Below, piece after piece: positions 45,716 to 54,206 of a stretch of DNA of 64,000 bases; within the stretch, counting starts at the first letter, position 1, and each line of letters begins with the position of its first letter. The translations under genes and the position numbers were made by a program. The notes beneath the pieces were generated by a model. The model ran no database searches. It was not told where the DNA came from and was given only the letters and a program-made list of their open reading frames with translations. Origin of the DNA: Cellulomonas wangsupingiae (GTDB taxonomy: Bacteria > Actinomycetota > Actinomycetes > Actinomycetales > Cellulomonadaceae); the NCBI RefSeq assembly GCF_024508275.1, contig NZ_CP101989.1, forward strand, positions 2,976,001-3,040,000, in the 5' to 3' direction.

Positions 45716-46747
45716 ATGCGTGACCTGAGCCTGCTCCCCAAGTCGCACCTGCACCTGCACTTCACAGGCTCGATGCGTGTCGCGACGCTCGCCGAGCTGG
45801 CGGAGCGCCACCGCATCCGCCTCCCGCAGGTGCTGCTCGACGCGGACCCCCTGCGGGTGCCCGCCGGCGAGCGCGGCTGGTTCCGGTTCCAGCGCCTGTA
45901 CGACGCGGCTCGGGCGTGCGTGCGGTCCGAGGCCGACATGCGCCGCATCGTCGCGGAGGCCGCCGCCGACGACGCCGCAGAGGGGTCGGGACGCCTCGAG
46001 ATCCAGGTCGACCCGACGTCGTACGCGCCGTTCGTCGGCGGCCTGACGCCGGCGCTGGAGATCGTCCTGGACGAGGCGCGCGCCGCACAGGCCGCGACGG
46101 GCGTCGAGGTCGGCGTGGTCGTCGCGGCGTCCCGCATGCGGCACCCGCTCGAGGCGCGCACGCTCGCGCGGCTCGCGGCGCGGCACGCCGGCGACGGGCC
46201 CGGCCAGGTCATCGGGTTCGGCCTGTCGAACGACGAGCGCCGGGGCACGACCGCGGACTTCGCCGGGGCCTTCCGCATCGCCCACCGCGCCGGGCTGCTC
46301 AGCGTGCCGCACGGCGGCGAGCTGCTGGGGCCCGCGCACGTCGAGGAGGTGCTCGAGCACCTGCACCCCGACCGCCTGGGCCACGGGGTGCGCAGCGGGG
46401 AGGACCCGCGGGTGCTCGCGCGCGTCCTGGAGGACGAGGTCGCGCTGGAGGTCTGCCCGTCGTCGAACGTGTCGCTCGGCGTCTACCCGACGGCCGCGGA
46501 CGTGCCGCTGCGGACACTGGTCGACGCCGGCGCGCGGGTCGCGCTCGGGGCCGACGACCCGCTGCTGTTCCGGGCGCGGCTCGTCGACCAGTACCGGGTC
46601 GCGCGTGAGGAGCACGGGTTCACGGACGCCGAGCTCGCGGACCTGGCGCGCGCGTCGATCACCGCGAGCGCGGCGTCCCCCACCACGCGCGCGCGGCTCC
46701 TCGCGGGCGTGGACGCGTGGCTGGCCACGGAGCCGGCCGCGGGCTGA
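45716..46747 (+). CDS. Adenosine deaminase family protein
   Basis: A 343-residue metal-dependent hydrolase: HLHLHFTGSM (zinc His13 and His15), SVPHGGELLGP (zinc His and catalytic Glu), LGHGVRSGEDP, VCPSSNVSLGVY and GADDPLLF, the ADA order. It deaminates adenosine to inosine in purine salvage; related enzymes act on adenine or aminodeoxyfutalosine, so substrate is not certain. HFTGS replaces the commoner HLDGA. Convergent with murB, 12 bp apart. Confidence 0.88.
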   Translation: MRDLSLLPKSHLHLHFTGSMRVATLAELAERHRIRLPQVLLDADPLRVPAGERGWFRFQRLYDAARACVRSEADMRRIVAEAAADDAAEGSGRLEIQVDPTSYAPFVGGLTPALEIVLDEARAAQAATGVEVGVVVAASRMRHPLEARTLARLAARHAGDGPGQVIGFGLSNDERRGTTADFAGAFRIAHRAGLLSVPHGGELLGPAHVEEVLEHLHPDRLGHGVRSGEDPRVLARVLEDEVALEVCPSSNVSLGVYPTAADVPLRTLVDAGARVALGADDPLLFRARLVDQYRVAREEHGFTDAELADLARASITASAASPTTRARLLAGVDAWLATEPAAG

Positions 46748-46759
46748 GCGCGGGCGGGC

Positions 46760-47905
46760 TCACAGCGTGGCGCCCACCAGCACCGGCTCGGGCTCGAGGA
46801 CGACGCCGAACCTGTCGCGCACACCGTCGCGCACCGCACGCGCCAGGGCGAGCACGTCGTCCGCGCACGCGTCGCCCCGGTTGGTGACCGCGAGGGTGTG
46901 CTTGGTCGACAGGGTCGCCGGGCCGGGCGCGCCGTACCCCCGGCCGAAGCCGGCGTGCTCGATGAGCCACGCGGCACTCGTCTTGACCGTGTCGTCCGGC
47001 ATGGGCCAGCGGGGGGCGTCGGGGGGCAGGGCGTCGGCGGCCGCGGCGGGGACGACGGGGTTGGTGAAGAACGACCCGGCGCTCCAGGTGTCGTGGTCGC
47101 CGGCGTCGAGCACCATGCCCTTGCGGGCGCGCAGCGCGAGGACCGCGGCGCGCACGTCCGCGAGGGGGGCGCGCTCCCCGACGGCGACGTCGAGCGCGCG
47201 CGCGAGCTCCGGGTACGCGACGGGTGCGGACAGCGACCCCTGCTTCACCTGGAACGTCACGTCGAGCACGACGTACCGGGGCGTCGGCCCCCAGGGCGCC
47301 CGCGGGTCGGACGGGTCGGGGCGCATCGACCGCTTGAGCACCGACGTGCGGTAGCCGAAGCCGAGCGACACGTACGGCAGCGTGCGCACGCGTCCGCGTC
47401 CGCGGTCCCACACCCGCACCTGCGCGACGGTCTGCGCGACCTCCTGGCCGTACGCGCCGACGTTCTGCACGGGCGTCGCACCGGTCGAGCCGGGGATGCC
47501 GGACAGCGCCTCGACGCCGACGAGCTCGTGCTGCACCGCGTAGGCGACGACGTCGTCCCACACGGTCCCCGCCGGCACGGTCAGCGTGACGCCCGCGCAC
47601 GCCGACGCGTCGGGCACCTCGACGCCGCCGCGCACGTCACGCACGACCACGCCGGGGAAGCCGGCGTCGGCGGCCAGCACGTTGGAGCCGCCACCGAGGA
47701 CGAGCACCGGCTCGTCCGCCGCGTCCGCAGCGCGGACGGCCTCGACCAGCTCCGCCTCGGACGTCGCCTCGACGTAGCGCGCGACGGGGCCGCCGACGCG
47801 CAGCGTCGTGAGGTCCGCGAGCGTCGGTGTGCCGGTGTGCGTCGGGACCGCCGGCTGCGCCGGCTCGGGGGCCGGGCCGGGCAGGGCGCAGGTGTCGAGC
47901 TCCAC
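46760..47905 (-). CDS. murB: UDP-N-acetylenolpyruvoylglucosamine reductase
   Basis: A 381-residue flavoenzyme with a GTG start. FAD-binding VLVLGGGSNVLAAD and GIPGSTGATPVQNVGAYGQE, YRTSVLKR, and the catalytic Ser in SAGSFFTNPVV are present. It reduces UDP-GlcNAc-enolpyruvate to UDP-MurNAc in peptidoglycan synthesis, in the cytoplasm. This is the longer type I form. In many actinobacteria murB is near rpmG and the Had genes; here two MFS genes and a regulator lie between. Confidence 0.95.
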   Translation of the reverse strand: MELDTCALPGPAPEPAQPAVPTHTGTPTLADLTTLRVGGPVARYVEATSEAELVEAVRAADAADEPVLVLGGGSNVLAADAGFPGVVVRDVRGGVEVPDASACAGVTLTVPAGTVWDDVVAYAVQHELVGVEALSGIPGSTGATPVQNVGAYGQEVAQTVAQVRVWDRGRGRVRTLPYVSLGFGYRTSVLKRSMRPDPSDPRAPWGPTPRYVVLDVTFQVKQGSLSAPVAYPELARALDVAVGERAPLADVRAAVLALRARKGMVLDAGDHDTWSAGSFFTNPVVPAAAADALPPDAPRWPMPDDTVKTSAAWLIEHAGFGRGYGAPGPATLSTKHTLAVTNRGDACADDVLALARAVRDGVRDRFGVVLEPEPVLVGATL

Positions 47906-47914
47906 GCGCCCAGG

Positions 47915-49180
47915 CTAGACCGCGCGACGGGCGGCGTCGTCGTCGGGTGCGGCACCCTGCGCCAGGGGCCGCGCGGCGCCGGTGACGAGCAGGCCGAGGG
48001 CGACGGGCACGAGGATCGCCAGCAGCGCCGGCCGGTAGCCGACGTGCTGCGCGAGCAGCCCGAGGAGCGGCGGGCCCGCGAGGAACGCGGAGTACCCGAT
48101 CGTGGAGACCACCGCGACGCGCTGCGCGGCCCGCAGCGGGTCGTCGGCCGCGGCGCTCATGCCGACGGGGAAGCCCAGCGCGGCGCCGGCACCCCACACG
48201 ACGACCCCGACCAGTGCCAGCCACAGCTGGTCCGCCAGGCCGAACACGAGCAGGCCGACGCCGGCCAGCCCGGCGCACAGGCGGAGCACGGCGACCCGGC
48301 CGAACCGGTCGAGCAGCGGCGTCCCGAACAGCCGCATCGCGGTCATCGCGGTGACGAACAGGCCGAAGGCCACCGCCCCGGTCACGTGGGCCGTGCCGAA
48401 GCCGTCGACGACCGCCAGGCTCACCCAGTCGTTGGCGGCGCCCTCGGTCAGCGCGGCGGCGAGCGCGACCAGGCCGATGAGCAGGGTCCGCGGCTCGAGC
48501 CAGGCGCCCACCGCCGCGCGCGCACCCCGCGGCGCGGCGGGCGTCCCGGGAGCCCCGTCGGGGCGCGGGGCGGTGGGGACCGGACCGGCGAGGAACGCGC
48601 GCACGGCCACGGCGACGCCGACGGACGACAGCGCCACGACGACCGGCAGGTGCACCTGCACCGGCACGTGCCACCACGCCGCGACGGCGGCGACGCCCGC
48701 AGCGGCCATCGTGCCGAACGAGAAGCCGGCGTGGAACCGGGGCATCACGGTGCGTCCCAGGCGCTGCTCGACGACCGCGCCCTCGAGGTTCATCGCGGCG
48801 TCCCAGACGCCCGTGCCGATCCCCGCGAGCACGAGTCCCGCACCGACGAGCACGGCCTCGCCGAGCATCACGCCGACCGAGACGACGCCGTAGCCGACCG
48901 CGTTGAGCAGCGCGAAGCCGAGGACCGTGCGCCGCGCGCCCAGCCGCTCGACGACGATGCCGGACAGCGGCAGCGCGAACAGCGACCCGAACGCCCCGAC
49001 CAGGAGCAGCACGCCCATGCGCTCCGGGCTGAGCCCCAGCGCGTCGCGGACGGCGGGCAGCCGCGCGGCCCAGGACGCGAAGTTGACGCCCGAGAGCAGG
49101 AAGACGGTGAAGACGGCCGCCGACGCGAGCCGCACCTCGCGCGGAGCGGGTGCACGTCGGACGTCGTCCACGCGGCTCAT
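47915..49180 (-). CDS. MFS transporter (downstream copy of a tandem pair)
   Basis: A 421-residue protein with about twelve membrane spans: FTVFLLSGVNFASWAARLPA at the start, LLLVGAFGSLFALPLSGIVV with the MFS loop ERLGARRTV, and ALTEGAANDWVSLAVVDGFG in the second half. It is similar to the adjacent gene throughout. The family includes sugar and drug efflux/uptake carriers of the FucP/YbjJ style; the substrate cannot be told. The start overlaps the stop of the upstream copy (ATGA). Confidence 0.88.
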   Translation of the reverse strand: MSRVDDVRRAPAPREVRLASAAVFTVFLLSGVNFASWAARLPAVRDALGLSPERMGVLLLVGAFGSLFALPLSGIVVERLGARRTVLGFALLNAVGYGVVSVGVMLGEAVLVGAGLVLAGIGTGVWDAAMNLEGAVVEQRLGRTVMPRFHAGFSFGTMAAAGVAAVAAWWHVPVQVHLPVVVALSSVGVAVAVRAFLAGPVPTAPRPDGAPGTPAAPRGARAAVGAWLEPRTLLIGLVALAAALTEGAANDWVSLAVVDGFGTAHVTGAVAFGLFVTAMTAMRLFGTPLLDRFGRVAVLRLCAGLAGVGLLVFGLADQLWLALVGVVVWGAGAALGFPVGMSAAADDPLRAAQRVAVVSTIGYSAFLAGPPLLGLLAQHVGYRPALLAILVPVALGLLVTGAARPLAQGAAPDDDAARRAV

Positions 49181-50598
49181 CGTGCCGCACCCCGCACCGG
49201 GGGTCGACCGGCTGCGCGGCGTGCCCGCCGGCGCCCGCCGGGCAGCACGTGGTGGCGCCGGGAGCGCACGAGGCCCTCGAGATCGCCGTCCGCGGGTGCG
49301 GCTGCCTGCCGGCCGGCGGGTGCGGCAGGGGCGTCGGCCGGCCGGGCCGGCGCCCCGCCGGGAGCCGTGGCGTCGCGCGCGACCGCCGGCGCCACGACGA
49401 CGCTCAGGACCATCGCGACGACGATGAGCGTGAGCGCGTGCCGGGCCCCGACCGACTCCGCCGCCAGGCCCAGCACGGGCGGTGCGACGAGCGACGCCAT
49501 CGACGCGAACGCGGAGACGACCGCGACGCGTCCGGCCGCGCGCACGGGGTCGTCCGACGCCGCGGCGATCCCGATCGGGACGGCCAGCGCGGCGCCGACG
49601 CCCCACAGCACGACGCCGGCGGCGGCGAGCGCGAACGTCGGGGCGAAGCCGAACAGCAGGAGGCCCACGACCGAGGAGGCCCCGGACGCGCGCAGCACCG
49701 CGACGCGCCCGTAGCGGTCCAGCAGGCGCGTGCCGAGCAGCCGCACGGCCGTCATCGAGGCGACGAACAGGCCGAGCGCGGCGCCGCCGACCGCCTCGCT
49801 GGTCCCGAAGCCGTCCACGACGGCGAGCGACAGCCAGTTGTTCGCGGCGCCCTCCGAGAACGCCGCCGCCAGGACGACGACACCGACCAGCAGCGTGCGC
49901 CTCTCGCGCCAGGCCCCGAGCGCGGCGCCGACGCGGCGGACCCCGCGACGCGCCCGCGACGCGGTGGCGTCCGCCGGCAGGGGGCGCCCGACGGACCGCT
50001 CCGCCGTCTCGGCCGCGGACGCCGGCAGGACGACGCGGGGCAGCGACGCGAGCCGCCACACCACCATGAGGGCCGCCGTGGCCGGCAGCTGCACGGCCAC
50101 GGGCACGCCGCCGGCGGAGGCGAGGGCACCGAGGCCGGAGCCCACGACCGCCCCGACCGAGAACGCCGCGTGGAACTGCGGGATCACCGTGCGGCCCAGC
50201 GCCCGCTCGACGCGCGCGGACTCGACGTTGATCGCGACGTTCCCGAGCGCCACGGCCACGCCGTTGAGGAAGATGCCGGCGGCGAGCAGGGCGACCGAGC
50301 CGACCGTCGGGCCGGTGCCGAGCAGCACGAGCGCAGCGGCGAGCACGAACGTCGAGACCAGCAGCACGCGACGGCTGCCCCACCGCTCCAGGAGCATGCC
50401 GGAGGTGGTGACGGTGAGCAGCGAGCCGACCGAGCCCACCAGCAGCAGCAGGCCGAGGTCGGCCGTGCCGAGGTCCAGGAGGTCCCGCACCGTGGGCAGG
50501 CGGGCGAGCCAGCTCGCGAACGTGATCCCGGCCAGGGTGAACAGGCCGGTGAGCAGCAGGCGCGCGCGGACGACGGCGGGCGGGTCGGGACGGGTCAC
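49177..50598 (-). CDS. MFS transporter (upstream copy of a tandem pair)
   Basis: A 473-residue protein from GTG 50598 with GGAG upstream. About twelve spans; ASWLARLPTVRDLLDLG, AFSEGAANNWLSLAVVDGFG and DRYGRVAVLR match the downstream copy, so the two arose by duplication. The C-terminus has an extra Pro/Ala/Arg-rich tail of about 60 residues. Divergent from a LacI regulator with operators in between, so probably controlled by it. Confidence 0.87.
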   Translation of the reverse strand: MTRPDPPAVVRARLLLTGLFTLAGITFASWLARLPTVRDLLDLGTADLGLLLLVGSVGSLLTVTTSGMLLERWGSRRVLLVSTFVLAAALVLLGTGPTVGSVALLAAGIFLNGVAVALGNVAINVESARVERALGRTVIPQFHAAFSVGAVVGSGLGALASAGGVPVAVQLPATAALMVVWRLASLPRVVLPASAAETAERSVGRPLPADATASRARRGVRRVGAALGAWRERRTLLVGVVVLAAAFSEGAANNWLSLAVVDGFGTSEAVGGAALGLFVASMTAVRLLGTRLLDRYGRVAVLRASGASSVVGLLLFGFAPTFALAAAGVVLWGVGAALAVPIGIAAASDDPVRAAGRVAVVSAFASMASLVAPPVLGLAAESVGARHALTLIVVAMVLSVVVAPAVARDATAPGGAPARPADAPAAPAGRQAAAPADGDLEGLVRSRRHHVLPGGRRRARRAAGRPPVRGAAR

Positions 50599-50652
50599 AA
50601 CGAGGCTCCGGTGGGGCGGGTGGGGCGGGGCGGGTGCGTTCACCGCCACGGA

Positions 50653-50666
50653 TCGAATCGATTCGA
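50653..50666. promoter_or_regulatory. LacI-type operator palindrome 1
   Basis: TCGAATCGATTCGA, a perfect 14-bp palindrome with a central CG, as LacI/GalR proteins bind. It lies between the MFS pair and the regulator. Its centre is 31 bp from the second site. Confidence 0.7.
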
Positions 50667-50681
50667 GTTGCGCGCAGGCGT

Positions 50682-50699
50682 CATCGAATCGATTTGATG
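50682..50699. promoter_or_regulatory. LacI-type operator palindrome 2
   Basis: CATCGAATCGATTTGATG, 18 bp and palindromic except for one pair, sharing the core CGAATCGATT with site 1. A spacing of three helical turns would let two dimers bind the same face. Probably controls both divergent units. Confidence 0.7.
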
Positions 50700-50792
50700 G
50701 GATCTGCCAATTCTGCGGGTACGCTGACCGCGACGTCAATCAGCGCGCGACGTCACACGCGTCACACGCCCTGACCGGCCCCGGAGGTCTCC

Positions 50793-51860
50793 CTGTCCGC
50801 GCAGCGCACCACCCTGGCCGACGTCGCGGCGAGCGCCGGCGTCTCGGTCTCGACCGCGTCCCTGGCCTTCTCCGGCTCCGGCCCCATCGCGGACACCACC
50901 CGCGCGCGCGTGCTCGACGCCGCACGGGCCCTCGGGTACGCCGGCCCCAACCCGCTCGGCCGCCAGCTGCGCCGGGGGCGGTCCGGGATCGTCGGCGTCA
51001 TCATGGGCGACGCCCTGCGGCGCGCGTTCCGCGACCCCGTGGCCGTGCAGGTCCTCGACGGCCTCACCGCGACGCTCGGCCCGCTGGGCCTGGGCGTCCT
51101 GCTGATCCCGGGGCCCGACGACGCGTCGCAGCCCGCCGTCGACCCGCTGCTGGAGTCGGCCGCGATGGACGTCGCGGTGCAGATGTGGGGCGGCACGACG
51201 GACGACCCCGTGCTCGAGACGCTGCGCCGGCGCGGCACCCCCGCCGTCCTCGTCGAGGGCACGCCGCAGCCCGACGTCGCGGCCGTCGGCATCGACGACC
51301 ACGGCGGCATGACCGAGCTCACGCGGCACCTGCTCGACCTCGGGCACACCCGCATCGCGACGGTCACCCTGCCGTTCGACCGCGAGCGGACGGAGGGCCC
51401 GGCCGACGAGGCCCGGCTCGCGCACATCACGTGGGAGATCAGCCGCCGCCGCCTCGCCGGGCTCACCGACGCCGGGGTCACGCCCACCGTCGTGTACGAG
51501 ACGCCCGCCTCGCTCGTCGAGCACGGGGCGTCCGCCGGACGGGCGCTGCTGTCCGCCGCGGACCGCCCGACGGCGATCGTCTGCCAGTCCGACCTGCTGG
51601 CGTCCGGGGTGGTGCTCGCCGCGCGCGAGCTCGGCCTGCGGATCCCCCAGGACGTCTCGATCGCCGGGTTCGACGGCCTGGACCTGCCGTGGCTCGCGCC
51701 CGACGTGCTCACCAGCGTCGCCCAGCCGCTGGCCGAGAAGGGCGCCGCGATCGGCGAGGCCGTGGCCGAGCTGCTCGCGGGCCGCGCCCCCGAGCCGCGC
51801 GTACTGCCGGTCGCGCTGCGCGTGGGGACGACGACGGGGCCCGTCCCGCAGCAGGGGTGA
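50793..51860 (+). CDS. LacI-family transcriptional regulator (apparent CTG start)
   Basis: A 355-residue protein. N-terminal HTH RTTLADVAASAGVSVSTASL then hinge helix RARVLDAARALGYAGPNPLG; the periplasmic-binding-like sensor fills the rest (IVGVIMGD, VVLAARELGLRIPQDVSIAGFDG). No ATG, GTG or TTG precedes the HTH in frame; the only good start is CTG 50793, five nt after GGAGG, giving SAQRTTLADVA, a usual LacI beginning. The first GTG (50910) would remove the HTH. Twin palindromes upstream suggest autoregulation and control of the MFS pair. The ligand is probably a sugar. Confidence 0.88.
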   Translation: MSAQRTTLADVAASAGVSVSTASLAFSGSGPIADTTRARVLDAARALGYAGPNPLGRQLRRGRSGIVGVIMGDALRRAFRDPVAVQVLDGLTATLGPLGLGVLLIPGPDDASQPAVDPLLESAAMDVAVQMWGGTTDDPVLETLRRRGTPAVLVEGTPQPDVAAVGIDDHGGMTELTRHLLDLGHTRIATVTLPFDRERTEGPADEARLAHITWEISRRRLAGLTDAGVTPTVVYETPASLVEHGASAGRALLSAADRPTAIVCQSDLLASGVVLAARELGLRIPQDVSIAGFDGLDLPWLAPDVLTSVAQPLAEKGAAIGEAVAELLAGRAPEPRVLPVALRVGTTTGPVPQQG

Positions 51861-51882
51861 CGCCGCGGCCGCGAAGCCCGCC

Positions 51883-52317
51883 TCAGACGAGACGGACGAC
51901 CGCCTGGGCCTTGCCGAGCACCCGCACGCCGTCGACGGCGACCGCCAGGTCGACGCGCACGGTCCCGGCCTCGGCGTCCATCGCACCGACCGTGGCGACG
52001 ACCTCGACGAACGCCTCACCCGGGTCCGGCACGGGCACGGGGCGCGTGAACCGCGTCCGGTAGTCGACGACCCGGCCGGGGTCCCCCGCCCAGTCCACGA
52101 CGACCGCGATGGCCGCACCCATGGTCCACATGCCGTGGGCGATGACACCCGGCAGGCCGACCGACGTCGCGACGCGGTCGTTCCAGTGGATCGGGTTGAA
52201 GTCGCCGGACGCACCGGCGTAGCGCACGAGCCGCGCGCGGTCGACACCGATGGTCCGGCGGGCGACCTCCTGGCCGACCGCGAGGTCGGCCACCACGGGG
52301 CGGAGGCCGGCGGTCAC
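51883..52317 (-). CDS. MaoC-like dehydratase, HadB-type
   Basis: A 144-residue hot-dog protein, GTG start overlapping the preceding stop (GTGA). The hydratase motif YAGASGDFNPIHWND holds the catalytic Asp and His. With the HadA-like neighbour it probably forms a (3R)-hydroxyacyl dehydratase heterodimer of fatty acid elongation, as in mycobacterial HadAB, also found beside rpmG. Confidence 0.9.
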   Translation of the reverse strand: MTAGLRPVVADLAVGQEVARRTIGVDRARLVRYAGASGDFNPIHWNDRVATSVGLPGVIAHGMWTMGAAIAVVVDWAGDPGRVVDYRTRFTRPVPVPDPGEAFVEVVATVGAMDAEAGTVRVDLAVAVDGVRVLGKAQAVVRLV

Positions 52318-52766
52318 GAGGCGTCCTCGGGCCGCACCGCGAGCGTGGAGACGACGGTGGCGACCGGCGCCCCGTCCTCGTCCGCGACCTCGCAGCGCGT
52401 CGTCACCATGGCGAGACCCGCGCGCACCGTGACGGCGTCGACGTGCAGCGCCGCGCGCAGCCGGTCGCCCGCGTGGATGGGGCGGTGGTGCGTGAACCGC
52501 TCGTCGGCGTGCACCACGCGGCTGAAGTCGATGCCCGCGGCCGGGTCCTCGACGTACTGCGCCTCGGTCCGCTGCGCGATCACCACGGCGAAGGTGGGCG
52601 GCGCGACGACGTCGGGATGCCCCAGGGCGCGGGCCGCCTCGACGTCGGTGTGGGCGGGGTGCGTGGCACCCGTCGCCTCGGCGAACTCCCGCAGCTTCTC
52701 GCGGGAGACCACATACACGTCGCCGGGCGGGTAGACCCGCCCGGCGAAGGTGATGTCGACCGGCAC
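52314..52766 (-). CDS. MaoC N-terminal-like dehydratase, HadA-type
   Basis: A 150-residue hot-dog protein from GTG 52766 (PVDITFAGRVYPPG); the longer frame overlaps rpmG. It lacks the DxNxIH hydratase motif of its partner (it has EATGATHPAHTD), as HadA does, and so is the binding/structural half. Weak SD, so it is probably translated with rpmG read-through. Confidence 0.86.
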   Translation of the reverse strand: MPVDITFAGRVYPPGDVYVVSREKLREFAEATGATHPAHTDVEAARALGHPDVVAPPTFAVVIAQRTEAQYVEDPAAGIDFSRVVHADERFTHHRPIHAGDRLRAALHVDAVTVRAGLAMVTTRCEVADEDGAPVATVVSTLAVRPEDAS

Positions 52767-52798
52767 GTCAGCGGGTCGGTCGGTTGCCGCGGCCCGCG

Positions 52799-52969
52799 TC
52801 AGCGGGTCTCGCGGTGCACCGTGTGCTTGTTGTCCCGCGGGCAGAACTTCTTCATCTCGAGCCGGTCGGGGTTGTTCCGACGGTTCTTCTTGGTGATGTA
52901 GTTCCGCTCCTTGCACTCCGTGCAGGCGAGCGTGATCTTGGGGCGGACGTCCGCGCTCTTGCTGGCCAT
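52799..52969 (-). CDS. rpmG: 50S ribosomal protein L33
   Basis: A 56-residue protein [24 protein letters not shown] is the first half of the zinc ribbon; the second half reads FCPRD, so one of the four cysteines is an Asp. Too short to stand out among longer frames but clear by homology. In rpmG-hadA-hadB order, downstream of three tRNAs. Confidence 0.95.
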   Translation of the reverse strand: MASKSADVRPKITLACTECKERNYITKKNRRNNPDRLEMKKFCPRDNKHTVHRETR

Positions 52970-53065
52970 GTTGTGTCACCTCTCGCGCCCCGCGGGGGCT
53001 GCGTTCTTCTCCTGGCGCGCGCCGGCCGACGCGCGCTGCTGCGACGGATGTATCGCCGGACGTGG

Positions 53066-53139
53066 TAGCGGGAGCGGGATTCGAACCCGCGACACCACGA
53101 TTATGAGCCGTGTGCTCTAACCACCTGAGCTATCCCGCC
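53066..53139 (-). tRNA. tRNA-Met (CAT anticodon, elongator type)
   Basis: A 74-nt cloverleaf: acceptor GGCGGGA/TCCCGCT, anticodon loop CTCATAA, T-loop TTCGAAT, discriminator A. The first pair is G-U rather than the mismatch of initiators, and the three G-C anticodon-stem pairs of initiators are absent, so it is elongator Met. CCA is not encoded. Confidence 0.93.
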
Positions 53140-53197
53140 ACAGCGGTCGTGTCCCGGGCCGACCGTCCGAGGACGACCGGCCCGTGACATACCACAG

Positions 53198-53270
53198 AGC
53201 CCCGAAAGGGAATCGAACCCTTGACCTTCTCCTTACCATGGAGACGCTCTGCCGACTGAGCTATCGGGGC
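53198..53270 (-). tRNA. tRNA-Thr (GGT anticodon)
   Basis: A 73-nt cloverleaf: GCCCCGA acceptor with its complement, anticodon loop ATGGTAA (GGT), T-loop TTCGATT, discriminator T (U). Same strand as tRNA-Met, 58 bp apart. Confidence 0.96.
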
Positions 53271-53418
53271 AGCGCGGACCAGAGTACACGCGCAGCGGGG
53301 TCGTCGTGAAATCGGCTCCGCAACCCCTCCCTGCGCGTGCTCGGCACGGCTCCGCAAGGCCCTGCCGAAGCGTTTCAGTTCGTCGCGGCGGCAGGCGTCG
53401 CGTGCCACGATCCGGCGC

Positions 53419-53844
53419 ATGCGCACCCGTCACCGTCACCGCCGCGCGGCCGCCGCCGCGGCCCTGTCGATCCTCGTCCTGCTGCCCGCCGCCTGCACGG
53501 CCGGCGACGAGGGCGTGGACCCCTCGGCCGCGGACTGGCCCACCGCCGTCGCCCCCGCCGACGCCGACGGCGAGCTCTGGGTCGTGTGGACGGCCGTCGC
53601 CGAGGGGACGGACGACCCCGCCCTGGCCACCGAGGTCGACCGGCTCGGGAAGCTGGGCTACGAGGTCGAGCCGGCGTCCGCGGGCTGCCAGGAGGGCGCG
53701 CAGGAGGTCCTCGCCGGCCTCACCGGCTTCGCCGAGCCCACCGGCGTCGGCGTGGCGTTCGCCTCCGAGGAGGACGCGGGCGTCTTCGACACGCGCGACG
53801 AGGGCACGACCGTCTCGGTGACGACGGGCACCTGGACCTGCTGA
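53419..53844 (+). CDS. Putative lipoprotein, unknown function
   Basis: A 141-residue protein: basic start MRTRHRHRRAAAAAALSILV, lipobox LPAAC with Cys at about 26, then a small acidic domain with two further Cys (SAGCQEG and the C-terminal WTC). It resembles small actinobacterial exported proteins with a SPOR-like or ACT-like arrangement, but I recognise no family. Terminator follows. Divergent from the tRNAs. Confidence 0.7.
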   Translation: MRTRHRHRRAAAAAALSILVLLPAACTAGDEGVDPSAADWPTAVAPADADGELWVVWTAVAEGTDDPALATEVDRLGKLGYEVEPASAGCQEGAQEVLAGLTGFAEPTGVGVAFASEEDAGVFDTRDEGTTVSVTTGTWTC

Positions 53845-53873
53845 CCCGCTCCCCCGGCCCGGGGGACGACGAA

Positions 53874-53901
53874 GGGGGCGTCCTCTGTCGAGGACGCCCC
53901 C
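53874..53901. terminator. Terminator between the lipoprotein gene and tRNA-Tyr
   Basis: GGGGGCGTCCTC and GAGGACGCCCCC, a perfect 12-bp stem with a 4-nt loop, between convergent units; may serve both. Confidence 0.75.
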
Positions 53902-53910
53902 TCCGGTACG

Positions 53911-53992
53911 TGGCGGGTGAGGGATTCGAACCCCCGTAGGCGTTGCCAGCTGATTTACAGTCAGCCCCCTTTGGCCACTCGGGTAACCCGCC
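53911..53992 (-). tRNA. tRNA-Tyr (GTA anticodon)
   Basis: An 82-nt cloverleaf with a long variable arm: acceptor GGCGGGT/ACCCGCC, anticodon loop CTGTAAA (GTA), T-loop TTCGAAT, discriminator A. The class II shape and GTA give Tyr. Confidence 0.96.
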
Positions 53993-54206
53993 AGGGGTGC
54001 ACTCCCACGTCGACCCGACGACCCGGGGGCCGACGCGTCCGCGTGAGCGGCGTGCGGATGGAAGGATAGCAAGTCCGAGAGGGGGCTCGTGCACACCGGC
54101 CCGCCGCGGCCGTCGGACACCCGTCCGCCGCACGCGGCAGGCGGCCCCGCGCACCCCTCGCCCGACGGACCGCAGTGGCACCTCGCAGGTGCCGGGAGGG
54201 AGCATC

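Noticed and set aside
53066..53139. CAT-anticodon tRNA as initiator Met or as lysidine tRNA-Ile
   Set aside because: Lacks the initiator anticodon-stem G-C run and first-pair mismatch, and matches the usual actinobacterial elongator Met sequence near rpmG; Ile (CAT) cannot be fully excluded.
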